Source of the DNA: Asanoa ishikariensis | GTDB taxonomy: Bacteria; Actinomycetota; Actinomycetes; Mycobacteriales; Micromonosporaceae | Length of the DNA stretch: 64,000 nucleotides | Direction: 5' to 3' | Assembly (NCBI RefSeq): GCF_900107455.1 | Contig: NZ_FNQB01000001.1 | Coordinates: 1,984,001-2,048,000, forward strand | In this document: positions 1-8,482 of the stretch, one piece after another | Position numbering within the stretch: position 1 is the stretch's first letter | How the letters are laid out: the number at the start of each line of letters is the position of its first letter | The notes under the pieces: generated by a model | What the model saw: the letters and a program-made list of their open reading frames with translations, nothing else | What the model was told of the DNA's origin: nothing | Databases searched by the model: none | Program-made: the position numbers and the translations under genes

Positions 1-216
1 CCGGCCGGCGCGCGCGGCGGGCCGGAGGTCCAGAGCGCAGTGCCGGGCCGGCGCGCCGCGCTCGCGCGGCGCCTTGATTCATTAGAGGTGGAATCGGCAG
101 ACGCATCCGCTGGCGGCCATCTCGGTCCGCCTAGTCGCTACTTTCGGGCAGGTACTGTCGACCGAAACCCAGGTAGTATCCATGGCCTCGGCGAGTACGA
201 CATATGGGGCTACTGG
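1..216. other. Left-edge stretch with a base-composition break near position 70
   Basis: Positions 1-70 are almost pure G and C with arginine- and alanine-rich readings in every frame. One plus-strand frame closes with a TGA at 75-77 and could be the tail of a gene that starts outside the window. From about 70 the sequence becomes ordinary mid-GC DNA like the cargo genes. The frame of the small gene at 217 stays open to the window start, so a longer version of that protein cannot be excluded. Confidence 0.3.
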
Positions 217-417
217 ATGACTGAGCTGGGACAGCGCGCCGTGCAGGTCGTCGCGGAGTTGACGGCCGCGTTGGCACGAATCGACAACGATCACCAAGAC
301 GAAGCCGAATCCGAGCCGACCACTATAGACGTCGAGCTAATCCGGGTACTTGCGTCCGAGCCGTTCGAACTGCCTGAAGCGGCGGAGAAAGTTGTGGCTC
401 GTGCACATCAGAATTGA
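217..417 (+). CDS. Small acidic hypothetical protein preceding the ATPase
   Basis: This is a predicted 66-residue protein of unknown function. It starts MTELGQRAVQ, is rich in Glu, Asp and Ala, and looks mostly helical. It overlaps the start of the following ATPase gene by about 26 bases, which suggests translational coupling and a shared operon of three genes (this one, the ATPase, the 339-residue protein). The same frame remains open to the left edge, so the true start could lie upstream; the ATG at 217 was chosen because the codons before it read unlike a normal protein. A small first component beside an SMC-like ATPase recalls three-component ABC defence systems, but no homology is recognised. 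Confidence 0.45.
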   Translation: MTELGQRAVQVVAELTAALARIDNDHQDEAESEPTTIDVELIRVLASEPFELPEAAEKVVARAHQN

Positions 418-2779
418 AGCAGAGACGGGCCACGGTCTCCGGATCATAGAGGAGATCCCTGACTTTCCGATTTCCAAGATCGAAGGGTATAATGGGATCG
501 GCAAAACCAATGCCATAAAGCTGCTTCGCCTTTGCACAGGAGATCAACCGTTCGAGAACGATCTTTCTGCGTGGCGGACCTTCCGCCGGCACCTCGCGGC
601 TGCGCGTGTGCAGGTGACGGGTCTCTACGGCGGTCGAACGATTGACATCAACCTAGACCCCGAACGCTGGCCCACAAAACCAGAACCCCTGGGCGACCTG
701 TTGGGATCCGTCAGGATAGACGGAACGCTGGCGTTGCCAGCTGACATTCCGGACGTTCTGCGAGTGTTCCACATCCTGACGACCGAGACTCCACTCGAAA
801 TCTTAGCTAAAAGGGCACTGAGAGCGGAGCGCGATCTAAGATCTTGGCTCGAATATGAGGCAGAACCGCGCCAGAATGACCTGGACAAGATAATTGGCGC
901 GGTCCAGGTAAGAATCAGCGATTGCCTTCCCGCTCAGTTACCGCAGGAGTTGCACGCTGCCGAGTCGGCTCGCAGGCTTTTGAGTGGTGCAACATCGGAA
1001 CTTGACGAGGCTAAGAGACTAGCGGGCCTGTTAGAGAAGGCTGTTGAGGTCGCAGATCGCTTGGACCAGGTCCGCGGTCGAGGACCAGAGCTCGACGCAA
1101 AACTTGGCGAGATACGGCGTCGGCTTGCGGATTTAGACGATCGAAAGCGAACTCTCGATGAGCAAATCGAAGGCGCAAGCGCCTCTCAGACGGCCAACCA
1201 AGCAGCTGAGCATGAGTTTGACTTAGCGCAAAAACACCTTGTGCGACAGGACAAATCTTTCCGACTCGCGAAGACATCCCTCGAGAAGGTCGCGGCCGCA
1301 GCAGGTGTTGCACCCGAGAGGGCACCCGTTTCTAGTCGCATCGCCGACTTGAGCGGGCAGCTTGCGGAGATGGTTGACCTTCTTCCTCAAGTCAATGCAA
1401 CACCAATGCTCATTTCGGTCTTGACTGATCTTGCAGATCGACTTGAGGATGGAGAACGCCACGACCTCGCAGGAAGCGTTCTGATCGAGGCGAGCGACGC
1501 ATTTCCTGGATTGACGGTTTCGCAACTGCGTGACTTGTGCCAAATTCAAGCTGAGAAGCTGTCCCGACGGACGCCGTCTGCCCAAGCGGAGAAGCTCGAG
1601 TCGCAGATAGACAGTGTGCGCAATCAGCTCGACGCTCTTTCGCAGATGGCTGAGAAGCTCGATGAACTTGACATCGCCGAAGGTAACCTTCACCGCGCAG
1701 AGGAGCGGCTGCGCAACGCCGTCGAAGGTTTGCCAGAGCAAGCAGCGCGTACCGTCGAAGAACTCATGGCCAACCGTAATACCCTCGATGATGAGAGCCG
1801 ATCGTTGCAAGGTGACGAGGCGCGCTTCAGCCAGGCGCGTGACCTATTGGGCGGAGGCCTCGACGAAGCGGCACTAGCCGCAGAGCTGCACAGTCTATGC
1901 CAAGAGGCGCGGGTCGACCCTGGACGCGTTCGCGGCCGGCGGGAGCGTCATCTCGCCGAGATCGACGACCTGACTCGCCGGCAGATCGCAATACAGCAGC
2001 AGTTTGAAAAGGCGAGTCGTTTAGCGGACGCGCGGACCACTCAAATCTTGGAGGTCGGAAAGGAACTTGCGACCGATCCACGGTACGAATGGCTCCGGGC
2101 TGCTCACCGCGAGCTAAACCAAATCCGCCAACGCGATGCGTCCGGATACGCCGAAGTTTTGGACGGTCTTTCCACCAAGCTTGCTGTGGCCCGAAATCGA
2201 CTTGAAGCTAGCTATCGAGGGACGTCTTCGGTTGCTCAGGCCTTCCAGCGACTTCATGGCGAGCTTCGCTCGCCGTCGACGGGGCAAGTTCGAACGTCGC
2301 GCTGGGACCTGGCGGCGCGGACATGGCTTGCCGACCAGGTTCGTCGCTGGTTCAACGACGACTTTCTCAGTGCAGCGTTGTTCGATGGCGCCAGAGATAT
2401 TCGACTTGATTCATCGAGCCTTACCGTCGCTTGGACCGGAGCCGAAGGGCCGAACGAAATTCCACTCGCAGCGTTTTCGAGCGGACAGCAGGCCTTCGCA
2501 TATACGCATGCGAGGGTCGCCCAACTGGACCAAGGGCCAGCATCCGAGAACAGACTCATTGCTCTGGATGAATTCGGGTCATATCTCGATGCCGACCGAA
2601 TGAATGATCTACTCGGTTACCTGGCTTCCCGCGCCCGCGCGAACCCATATGACCAAATCGTAGTAGTGCTTCCTCTCGAAAGAACGCCTCAGTTAACACC
2701 CGACTCCAGCGAGCGAGATCATCAAAGGGTCGAAGAGCTTCAGAAGCGCGGTTACATAGCGGAATCGGTTTTGTCGTGA
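392..2779 (+). CDS. SMC/Rad50-like coiled-coil ATPase, candidate defence protein
   Basis: A protein of about 795 residues. A Walker A loop (GYNGIGKT) lies about 32 residues from the start. A long central region rich in Glu, Arg, Leu and Ala with heptad-like pattern looks like an antiparallel coiled coil. The C-terminal part has an ABC-signature-like FSSGQQAF and a Walker B LIALDEFG followed by a D-loop-like segment. This bipartite head with coiled coil is the architecture of SMC, RecN and DndD-type ATPases that act on DNA or drive effectors. TTG at 392 has GGAG four bases upstream; GTG at 401 is an alternative. The gene overlaps the upstream small gene, and its stop overlaps the next gene's GTG by four bases. 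Rare codons such as AGG, AGA, TTA and CTA are far commoner than in the chromosomal genes, a sign of transfer. Function in defence is inference. Confidence 0.8.
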   Translation: MWLVHIRIEAETGHGLRIIEEIPDFPISKIEGYNGIGKTNAIKLLRLCTGDQPFENDLSAWRTFRRHLAAARVQVTGLYGGRTIDINLDPERWPTKPEPLGDLLGSVRIDGTLALPADIPDVLRVFHILTTETPLEILAKRALRAERDLRSWLEYEAEPRQNDLDKIIGAVQVRISDCLPAQLPQELHAAESARRLLSGATSELDEAKRLAGLLEKAVEVADRLDQVRGRGPELDAKLGEIRRRLADLDDRKRTLDEQIEGASASQTANQAAEHEFDLAQKHLVRQDKSFRLAKTSLEKVAAAAGVAPERAPVSSRIADLSGQLAEMVDLLPQVNATPMLISVLTDLADRLEDGERHDLAGSVLIEASDAFPGLTVSQLRDLCQIQAEKLSRRTPSAQAEKLESQIDSVRNQLDALSQMAEKLDELDIAEGNLHRAEERLRNAVEGLPEQAARTVEELMANRNTLDDESRSLQGDEARFSQARDLLGGGLDEAALAAELHSLCQEARVDPGRVRGRRERHLAEIDDLTRRQIAIQQQFEKASRLADARTTQILEVGKELATDPRYEWLRAAHRELNQIRQRDASGYAEVLDGLSTKLAVARNRLEASYRGTSSVAQAFQRLHGELRSPSTGQVRTSRWDLAARTWLADQVRRWFNDDFLSAALFDGARDIRLDSSSLTVAWTGAEGPNEIPLAAFSSGQQAFAYTHARVAQLDQGPASENRLIALDEFGSYLDADRMNDLLGYLASRARANPYDQIVVVLPLERTPQLTPDSSERDHQRVEELQKRGYIAESVLS

Positions 2780-3795
2780 GGTCCAAGACCGACGGGCCGC
2801 GCGCAATTTTCGGCGTCCCAGTGGTTCTAACCTCAGCAGAGGTATCGGTATTAACGCGCGACCTCGCACAAATGTGGCTGCTTACCTATGGTTCGCTGCC
2901 GGGTGCCCTGATTGGCGACAAAGAGGTTTGCCGAAGATTCTTTGATCCACTTGTGCGCGGTCAGAGCTTACGAGATAGGCTGGCGAGCCTTCCGCCAACC
3001 CCGCATGATCTGTTCCGGCGCCTGAGCAGATTCGGAAGTCCCTTAGTGACCGATGTGGGCGAGGGTGCGCTAATCATTGGTGTGGAAGGTAGGCTCGTAT
3101 TTGAGATCCTAAAGCAAGAAGATCTGTCGGACGGTCACGTCGTCTTGTCGCAATCAGTAACCAGCGCTGCCGAACGTGAAGCCTTGAACCTCTACCGGGA
3201 CTGGAGTAGCGGGCGACTAGTGCAGGTGGTCGAGCTTCGTACCGGCCAAGGCCGCGAGGTAATGCAGGCAATTGCCGTCGGCCTTGCAATTTCCATTCTT
3301 GTAAACCGATCGGATTCACCAGAGCGGGCGGTTCCTCAGTGGGATAACCGCGACCCAGAGGGCGGCCCTCTTAACCGTGCCATATTCGCTGGAGCTGAGC
3401 GATTCGCAGAGTTGGTTTCCGGGAATCGTCGTGGAAGATCGCAGCACCAGCAGCAGTTAATAAGCGGCTACGCGTTAACAGAGGCCCGCCGGCGGTTGGC
3501 GCACAGACTAGTTATTGAGAAGCGAGATCACGAGAAGGGCCGCCTGTACATACCCCAAAAGTATCGTCACGACGTTGTAGCTTTCTTGGGTCGTGATCTT
3601 GCTAGACGTCCGAGTCTCAACCACGACAGGTTAGCTTCCGCGTTTGATCAACTTGTGGCAGCGTTCAGGGCGTCTGCGGGACAGCTAGCATACGAGTCGG
3701 TTGCGTTCGACCGCCCAGCGGATACGCATGCGCTCCGCGGACAATTGCTGGATGCGTTCGACAAATCGCGAGAAGAATTGGCTTCCTTTGCTTGA
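2776..3795 (+). CDS. Uncharacterised partner of the SMC-like ATPase
   Basis: A 339-residue protein, not recognised as any named family. It begins at a GTG that overlaps the ATPase stop as GTGA, so the two are almost certainly co-translated and probably work together. It is soluble, without signal peptide or membrane segments. The middle carries a hydrophobic stretch (AIAVGLAISILV) that looks like a buried helix. The C-terminal half is basic and helical, with Arg-rich segments such as TEARRRLAHRL, and could bind nucleic acid or the ATPase. No nuclease, protease or NADase motif was recognised. Codon use is mid-GC like the ATPase. Its end is 12 bases from the stop of the convergent methyltransferase gene. 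Confidence 0.7.
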   Translation: MRSKTDGPRAIFGVPVVLTSAEVSVLTRDLAQMWLLTYGSLPGALIGDKEVCRRFFDPLVRGQSLRDRLASLPPTPHDLFRRLSRFGSPLVTDVGEGALIIGVEGRLVFEILKQEDLSDGHVVLSQSVTSAAEREALNLYRDWSSGRLVQVVELRTGQGREVMQAIAVGLAISILVNRSDSPERAVPQWDNRDPEGGPLNRAIFAGAERFAELVSGNRRGRSQHQQQLISGYALTEARRRLAHRLVIEKRDHEKGRLYIPQKYRHDVVAFLGRDLARRPSLNHDRLASAFDQLVAAFRASAGQLAYESVAFDRPADTHALRGQLLDAFDKSREELASFA

Positions 3796-3807
3796 CCGGG
3801 CCATGAC

Positions 3808-5139
3808 TCATTCGCGATGCAGCAAGATGAGCCTCTCTGAGAGTTCCAGGTTGTGTCGGGCTGCGTTGCCCGACCACCGCTGGCCCCGCTTCCGCAACTT
3901 GACGTCTTGCTTAACGCCAAAGCCGTGTTCTCGCGCCAACCTGCCGATGATGCCGGGCGTGTCGATGTAAACGCCGTAGGGCGCGCTATCACCCACCAAC
4001 CAGACGGCGCAGGAGTTAGTCGCCAGAGCTAAGGATAGATTGGCCAGGATCTGGCTCATTGATGCGAAGTATTCCGGAACGACTCGATCGTACTCTTTCC
4101 CCCGCGGGCGTTGTTTTCGTTCGTCCCGAAGTTTGGTGGCCAGGTCCGCGACCTCGTCTGCCACCGTGCCGTGTTGCGCGAGAAAAGCCTCGGCCGATCT
4201 TGCAGCAGCCACGCTACTTTGCTGAGTGGTGGCCGTGACCATGCCTGCCCGGACCGTTGAGCACATTTCTGCCCAAGTTCTCACTTCCCCCCAAAAGTAG
4301 AGCTCCAGCCTCGTCGCATCGGCGTAATCGAAATTGTTTAGGTAAGGCGGAGAAGATACGCACCCGGCGGCCGATGCCGGTGCGATTAACTCCCAGCTGG
4401 AGCGGCGCGTCGAGTCGCCGGCAACCACGGCGTGACTTTGCTGTCGGTCGGCCCAGTCCCAATTATGGATGTCCTCGGCCATCCATTCGAGTCGGCGTAC
4501 GAATCGCGAAAAAGGATCGGAGTGCCTGGGCTTCCGTTGCATTCCGGGATTCTGGTATGGCCAACCGACGCGGACAGACGCAACGTCTCGGAGTGTCGCG
4601 AGCAACCCCCACTTTAGATAAGTGGTCCATGGGCTACCGCTAGCGACTATCCCCTCTCGTAGGCCGATGAGGATTGAGAGGACTTCTGCGGTGAAGCACC
4701 GCCTTACTAACTCGGGCAAGTCGTCCGTGACGTGGTCCGTTTGGTCTGCCCGCACCTTTTCCACCAAAAGACGTCCTGTTTCCAAGAGGAGAGCGGGGTC
4801 GCCTGGTGGCTGCTGGAGCTTGATCGTCGCGAGCTCAGCAATCGCTGGATGTGCTTCAATTCCGACGAAGGAGTGTCCCAAGCTTCGGGCTGACGTCCCA
4901 GTTACCGCCGAGCCGGCAAATGGGTCGACGATGAGGCTTCCCGGCTCAAGCCCAAGCTGCCCGAGCAGTAGGGATGCGTAGTCAGACGCGAAGCCGGCAG
5001 GGTACCGAAACCAGCGGTCAAACGGTTCGCTGCTGCTGGTGCCGTGACTTCGGCCTCTGCCGGAACCAGGCTCCTGGGGCACCGCGGAGTCAAGGGGCGT
5101 CGTCGGCTCGGTTCCGGACTCGTCGGTGGTCTGCTGCAC
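3808..5139 (-). CDS. DNA methyltransferase (N4-cytosine or N6-adenine, SPPY type)
   Basis: A 443-residue S-adenosylmethionine-dependent DNA amino-methyltransferase. RWFRYPAGF near residue 43 resembles the RYPAKF segment of N4/N6 methylases. DPFAGSAVTG near residue 72 is motif I (cofactor binding), and SSPPYLNNFDYAD in the middle is motif IV, the catalytic SPPY, which favours N4-cytosine but does not prove it. The order motif I then motif IV separated by about 150 residues leaves room for target recognition between them or after motif IV. The GTG start lies three bases beyond the stop of the kinase gene, so kinase and methylase form one operon. No adjacent restriction endonuclease was recognised. 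It may mark self DNA for a defence effector. Confidence 0.85.
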   Translation of the reverse strand: MQQTTDESGTEPTTPLDSAVPQEPGSGRGRSHGTSSSEPFDRWFRYPAGFASDYASLLLGQLGLEPGSLIVDPFAGSAVTGTSARSLGHSFVGIEAHPAIAELATIKLQQPPGDPALLLETGRLLVEKVRADQTDHVTDDLPELVRRCFTAEVLSILIGLREGIVASGSPWTTYLKWGLLATLRDVASVRVGWPYQNPGMQRKPRHSDPFSRFVRRLEWMAEDIHNWDWADRQQSHAVVAGDSTRRSSWELIAPASAAGCVSSPPYLNNFDYADATRLELYFWGEVRTWAEMCSTVRAGMVTATTQQSSVAAARSAEAFLAQHGTVADEVADLATKLRDERKQRPRGKEYDRVVPEYFASMSQILANLSLALATNSCAVWLVGDSAPYGVYIDTPGIIGRLAREHGFGVKQDVKLRKRGQRWSGNAARHNLELSERLILLHRE

Positions 5140-5142
5140 AGC

Positions 5143-6636
5143 CTATTCCACCACGGCGGTTGTTCGGTTCGCTAGGGGCCCTGCGTTGCCCGCAGCGTCC
5201 GCGCTTGGGGGCGGCGGCGTCAAGACGGCTTGAAGGACGACGCTTGCGGGGTGCCAGCCGGGTTCCCGGTAGTACTCCACTAGCTCTGGTTTCGGCGCGA
5301 TCATACGGCTGATCGGGCGCGCCGCGGCATCGTCCAGTTCCGCGAGCCACTCCAGGGTCCGAGCCCTCTGGCCGGTGTCGCCTCTGTGGGCATCTGCCGG
5401 GAAGTAGTAGCTCGCCACGTCCTGCGCGGGCCCGAGGGCCTGCATGTCGACCAGGGATCGCATCACGGTCAGGACGAATGTCAGGGGTGTGCTGGCGTAC
5501 TCCGGGTCACGGTCATCCCAGGGTCCTGCAAGTAGATGTCTCGCCATCACCGACGCGACGCTGGCTGCTCGTTCCGGATTCTTCACCGTCCAAGCGGGCA
5601 ACTGGCTGCTTGGGATCCGCGCGACATAGTCGATGTAAAGTGCGAGGTCGTTAGGGTATGTCTCGGCGAGAGAAATGAGAGCCCCGAGGTTCTCGCTCTC
5701 TCCGTACAATAGTTCTTCGATCAGTCGCGCGGCCTGCAAGAGTAGCGGGACATCGCGATTTTCGGGAACCTGGATAAGCAATTCGTGAAGAGCGTCCATC
5801 GTTTGGACTCGAAGACCGACCTCGGGGTCAGTGCAGGCGCGTACGAAGGGTCGCCAGTGGATGAAATCGCCGTCGGGTAGTGGGGGGAAGGCCGAGTGTG
5901 CTGGCTTCCCGGAGACAAACCAGGCCGCGATCCGTCCCAAGCTGAAAACGTCGGCTGCTGGCGTTGCGGCGCTCGGGTCAACGTCGAGCTCAGGTGCATC
6001 GAAGCCTGGGGTGCCCATACGGGCACCCGTTTTCGTCAAAGGCCTCGACGCGACGTCAGGCGGTTGCTTTACCATGCCCCAGTCGCCAACAAGCCATCGT
6101 TTGCGGCTACCTGTCCCCGTTGGCATTGCGAAGATGTTCCCTGGCGAAATATCTCTGTGTATTAGTCGTTGTTCGTGTGCGACTTTTAGGCCGGATGCGA
6201 CATCCAGCAAGATTGTTTCTAAATCGTCGTCGGCTAGAGTCGATCGGAGGTCGGCGAGGGAACCCAATGCCAACGGCATTGCATACCAATTGTAGGTCTC
6301 GTCGTGGTCCGATATCGGCATGATGTTTGGGTGGGCCAGCTGTTTTTGGGCCTCGATCTCGCGCTTTATTCGGTCTCTGGCGTCTCTGAATTGCTTTGCC
6401 CGCTTGAAGGCCACCTCGGCGGTGCTTGCGCGATGTGCGGCTTTGAACACTTGCGCGTAGTTGCCCTCGCCGAGAGAGTGGATCATCCGGTACCGGTCGT
6501 TGGCCGCCACGCGGTTGCCCTTCTCCGAGCGTGTAAGGGGTCGAGAGGGGACTAACGGTACCGGTGGGAAGTCAGCGATGGGAACCGGCCAAGCCGATGA
6601 TCCACGCCTGAGATCGTCGACGATCGGGCGAACCAA
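5143..6636 (-). CDS. Hanks-type Ser/Thr protein kinase with C-terminal helical domain
   Basis: About 497 residues. The kinase core shows the glycine loop LGEGNYAQVF (about 55-64), the ATP-anchoring Lys in VAFKRAK (about 78), the catalytic loop HRDISPGN (160-167) and DWG in place of DFG (185-187). The usual Lys of HRDxKxxN is Ser here; Asp and Asn are kept, so activity is plausible. The last 200 residues are helical with TPR- or HEAT-like character (LISLAETYPNDLALYIDYV) and have no membrane segment, unlike the PknB class. The start is uncertain: TTG at 6636, just past the HAD gene, was chosen, and GTG at 6510 preceded by GGAGAAGG is an alternative. It sits directly before the methyltransferase, a pairing that recalls Pgl/BREX-2 systems although this kinase is far smaller than PglW. 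Confidence 0.85.
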   Translation of the reverse strand: MVRPIVDDLRRGSSAWPVPIADFPPVPLVPSRPLTRSEKGNRVAANDRYRMIHSLGEGNYAQVFKAAHRASTAEVAFKRAKQFRDARDRIKREIEAQKQLAHPNIMPISDHDETYNWYAMPLALGSLADLRSTLADDDLETILLDVASGLKVAHEQRLIHRDISPGNIFAMPTGTGSRKRWLVGDWGMVKQPPDVASRPLTKTGARMGTPGFDAPELDVDPSAATPAADVFSLGRIAAWFVSGKPAHSAFPPLPDGDFIHWRPFVRACTDPEVGLRVQTMDALHELLIQVPENRDVPLLLQAARLIEELLYGESENLGALISLAETYPNDLALYIDYVARIPSSQLPAWTVKNPERAASVASVMARHLLAGPWDDRDPEYASTPLTFVLTVMRSLVDMQALGPAQDVASYYFPADAHRGDTGQRARTLEWLAELDDAAARPISRMIAPKPELVEYYREPGWHPASVVLQAVLTPPPPSADAAGNAGPLANRTTAVVE

Positions 6637-6653
6637 CTGCCTGTAACATCCGG

Positions 6654-7364
6654 TTATGTCCGGTCCTCCGGCTTGGGTGCTAGGGCGTCCACGATCCGAA
6701 ACAGGTCGTCGCACACGGCATCGGCGCCTGCTTCCAGGAGGTCATCCCGCTTCGCCTGTCTCGTGGAAAATCCGATCGTCATCACGCCGGCAACCCGTCC
6801 AGCCTCGATGTCAGCGATCGAGTCGCCGACAATCACGGCGTCGGAAGGAGCTGTGTTCAGCCAGTCGAGGGCGCGATGCAGCAAATGTGGGTCGGGTTTG
6901 AGGAGGGCCGGATCCATCGCGCTGTATCGGGCACTAACGAAGGTGAAGTTGCTACGCAGGTTTTCTTGGTCGAGGTACTTCTCGACCGAAGCATCCGAGT
7001 TGTTGCTAACAACGGCAACCTGCCGTCCAGCGCCGAGCGCCCCGAGGACTAGCTGCGCTGCACCCGGCGTCGCGCGCGCAGTTCCTACCGCCACCAGCTC
7101 CATCTGTCTAAGCACATTTTCCGCGAAACGGACCCTTGTTGGATGCACGTCCACTGCGAACTCGCGTAGCAACTTCAGTGGATCGCTGCCCTCAGGGATC
7201 TTGACGCTCGGACCGAATTCGAGGAAGAGTTTCTCCCTGAGATCGGCGGCAACAGTCGGTGCTGGAAGTCCGGCGAAAACCGAGCAAATTGGACCATCAA
7301 AGTCGAGCAGCAGAGTGTGTCGATTTCCCAGCAGCTCGGCAAGATGAGCGCGCGCGTCCGTCAC
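6654..7364 (-). CDS. HAD-superfamily phosphatase
   Basis: A 236-residue haloacid-dehalogenase-fold hydrolase, probably a small-molecule phosphatase. Motif I is LLLDFDGP with the nucleophile Asp21 and Asp23. Motif II is VVSNNSD, motif III is the Lys in LLKPDPHLL, and motif IV is VIVGDSIADIEAG. The substrate cannot be read from the sequence. The GTG start overlaps the stop of the GntR gene as GTGA, so the two are translationally coupled. GntR-HAD pairs occur in other actinobacterial mobile elements, and the pair may simply be carried along with the kinase and methylase downstream. Confidence 0.8.
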   Translation of the reverse strand: MTDARAHLAELLGNRHTLLLDFDGPICSVFAGLPAPTVAADLREKLFLEFGPSVKIPEGSDPLKLLREFAVDVHPTRVRFAENVLRQMELVAVGTARATPGAAQLVLGALGAGRQVAVVSNNSDASVEKYLDQENLRSNFTFVSARYSAMDPALLKPDPHLLHRALDWLNTAPSDAVIVGDSIADIEAGRVAGVMTIGFSTRQAKRDDLLEAGADAVCDDLFRIVDALAPKPEDRT

Positions 7365-8224
7365 TGGTGATGCGTCTTAGCGATGGTGGTCCAAACACTG
7401 TCGAACCAACCGCGGGCCTGTTCTACGTAGAGACTTGCTGGGTCGTCGCTGTCGCCGGCAACGTACGGAAAGAGTGGAACGTCTTTACCCATCACGTCGT
7501 AGATCGCCGCGGGGGACCTGTCGATCGTGACGATGTGCTTCACGACTGGGTAGAAGCCGAAAAATGCTTGATCGCCGTTGATGACGTAAAGCTTGAACAA
7601 GACCGCCGTGCGGTGGTGCCGAATCTCGGCGGTGGCTGTGCGTATGAGTCCTAGGTCTGCGAGCTCGTTGACCTCATCCACGATCGACTCGGCGTGTCTG
7701 CGCATGATGCGCTCGGCGCGACGCCGAACCGCTCCATCGTCTACTTCGGCGGACGCAGCCGCCGGCACGGACGCCGTCTGACTCAGGTCGGGGATCAGGA
7801 TCCGCACCGTAATGGACTCTGGTGAGAGGCGGCCTGCGCGGATCTTGTCGAGGGGCTCCGTCATCGCACCGTGGAGAGTCTCGCCCGAGAAGCCGGCGAA
7901 GTCGATAGACACGTGCGGGCGCTCGAACGCGGCCTCGATGTGGGGCCGCAGACCGACCGGCTTCTCGGTACTTGTACGCACGAACGCGCCCGTGCCCTGA
8001 CGCGTGACGATGAGGCGTTCGTCGCGGAGGATGCGTAGCGCGGTCTTGATCGTCTCGCGGGCCACGCCGTAGCGGTCGGCGAGGTCGAGTTGGGATGGTA
8101 GGCGTTCACCTGGGCCGATGCGCTTGGTCAGGATCACGGCGCGTAGGACGTTGGCAATCTGCTGGGATGCCGGGCGGTGGTCGTCGGGCTCCAGGTCGTC
8201 GAGATCGGCCGCGGTGAGGTTCAC
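7361..8224 (-). CDS. GntR-family transcriptional regulator
   Basis: A 287-residue regulator with an N-terminal GntR winged helix-turn-helix, including LPSQLDLADRYGVARETIKTA around residues 43-63. The C-terminal half is not a clear UTRA or FadR domain; it contains a segment with several His and Arg (EIRHHRTAVLFKLYV) and an aromatic stretch (FFGFYPVVKHI). It is the first gene of the minus-strand run GntR-HAD-kinase-methylase, and its promoter region holds the TTGACTAG palindrome at 8311-8331 shared with the pra promoter. It therefore probably autoregulates and may also control the divergent small-gene operon. Which of the two GntR proteins in the element binds which site is not resolved. Confidence 0.85.
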   Translation of the reverse strand: MNLTAADLDDLEPDDHRPASQQIANVLRAVILTKRIGPGERLPSQLDLADRYGVARETIKTALRILRDERLIVTRQGTGAFVRTSTEKPVGLRPHIEAAFERPHVSIDFAGFSGETLHGAMTEPLDKIRAGRLSPESITVRILIPDLSQTASVPAAASAEVDDGAVRRRAERIMRRHAESIVDEVNELADLGLIRTATAEIRHHRTAVLFKLYVINGDQAFFGFYPVVKHIVTIDRSPAAIYDVMGKDVPLFPYVAGDSDDPASLYVEQARGWFDSVWTTIAKTHHQ

Positions 8225-8482
8225 GGGCTCAGATTAGAACCTGACTAGCCAAGTTAGGAATAGTCGGGCTGGGCACCTTGTGCCTGGCTGTCGCATCTTC
8301 TACCTTCAATTTGACTAGCCAAGCTAGTCAAGTGGTTCACCTGGACAGGTCCGTCGCGTGGCTCGCTTCCGAGTTGGCGCTTGTGGTGGTGCGGCGCGGC
8401 GGGCCGTTGTTTGGCACCGGGGTGGGCGTTGAGGTCCCTCCGTCCGCTCCGGTGCCTTCCACGCTTGCGGTGGAGGTGCGTG
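8225..8482. promoter_or_regulatory. Divergent promoter region of the AICE regulators
   Basis: This 258-base gap separates the minus-strand GntR gene from the plus-strand small-gene operon. It contains an imperfect palindrome at 8240-8258 (CCTGACT and AGTTAGG arms) and a perfect one at 8311-8331. A Shine-Dalgarno GGAGGTG at 8472-8478 serves the gene at 8483. No gene is supported within it. Confidence 0.55.
8311..8331. promoter_or_regulatory. Perfect GntR-type operator palindrome
   Basis: TTGACTAG and CTAGTCAA form perfect 8-base inverted arms around a 5-base spacer. The same TTGACT/AGTCAA half-sites recur upstream of pra at 9773-9823. Symmetric sites of this size are typical for dimeric GntR regulators such as KorSA. 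TTGACT could also act as a -35 element. Confidence 0.6.

Noticed and set aside
1-120. Left attachment site of the AICE
   Set aside because: No direct copy of the tRNA-Gly 3' half could be seen near the left edge.
2776-3795. The 339-residue partner as a PLD, HNH or Cap4-type nuclease
   Set aside because: No HxK, HNH or PD-ExK motif was found in a sensible arrangement.
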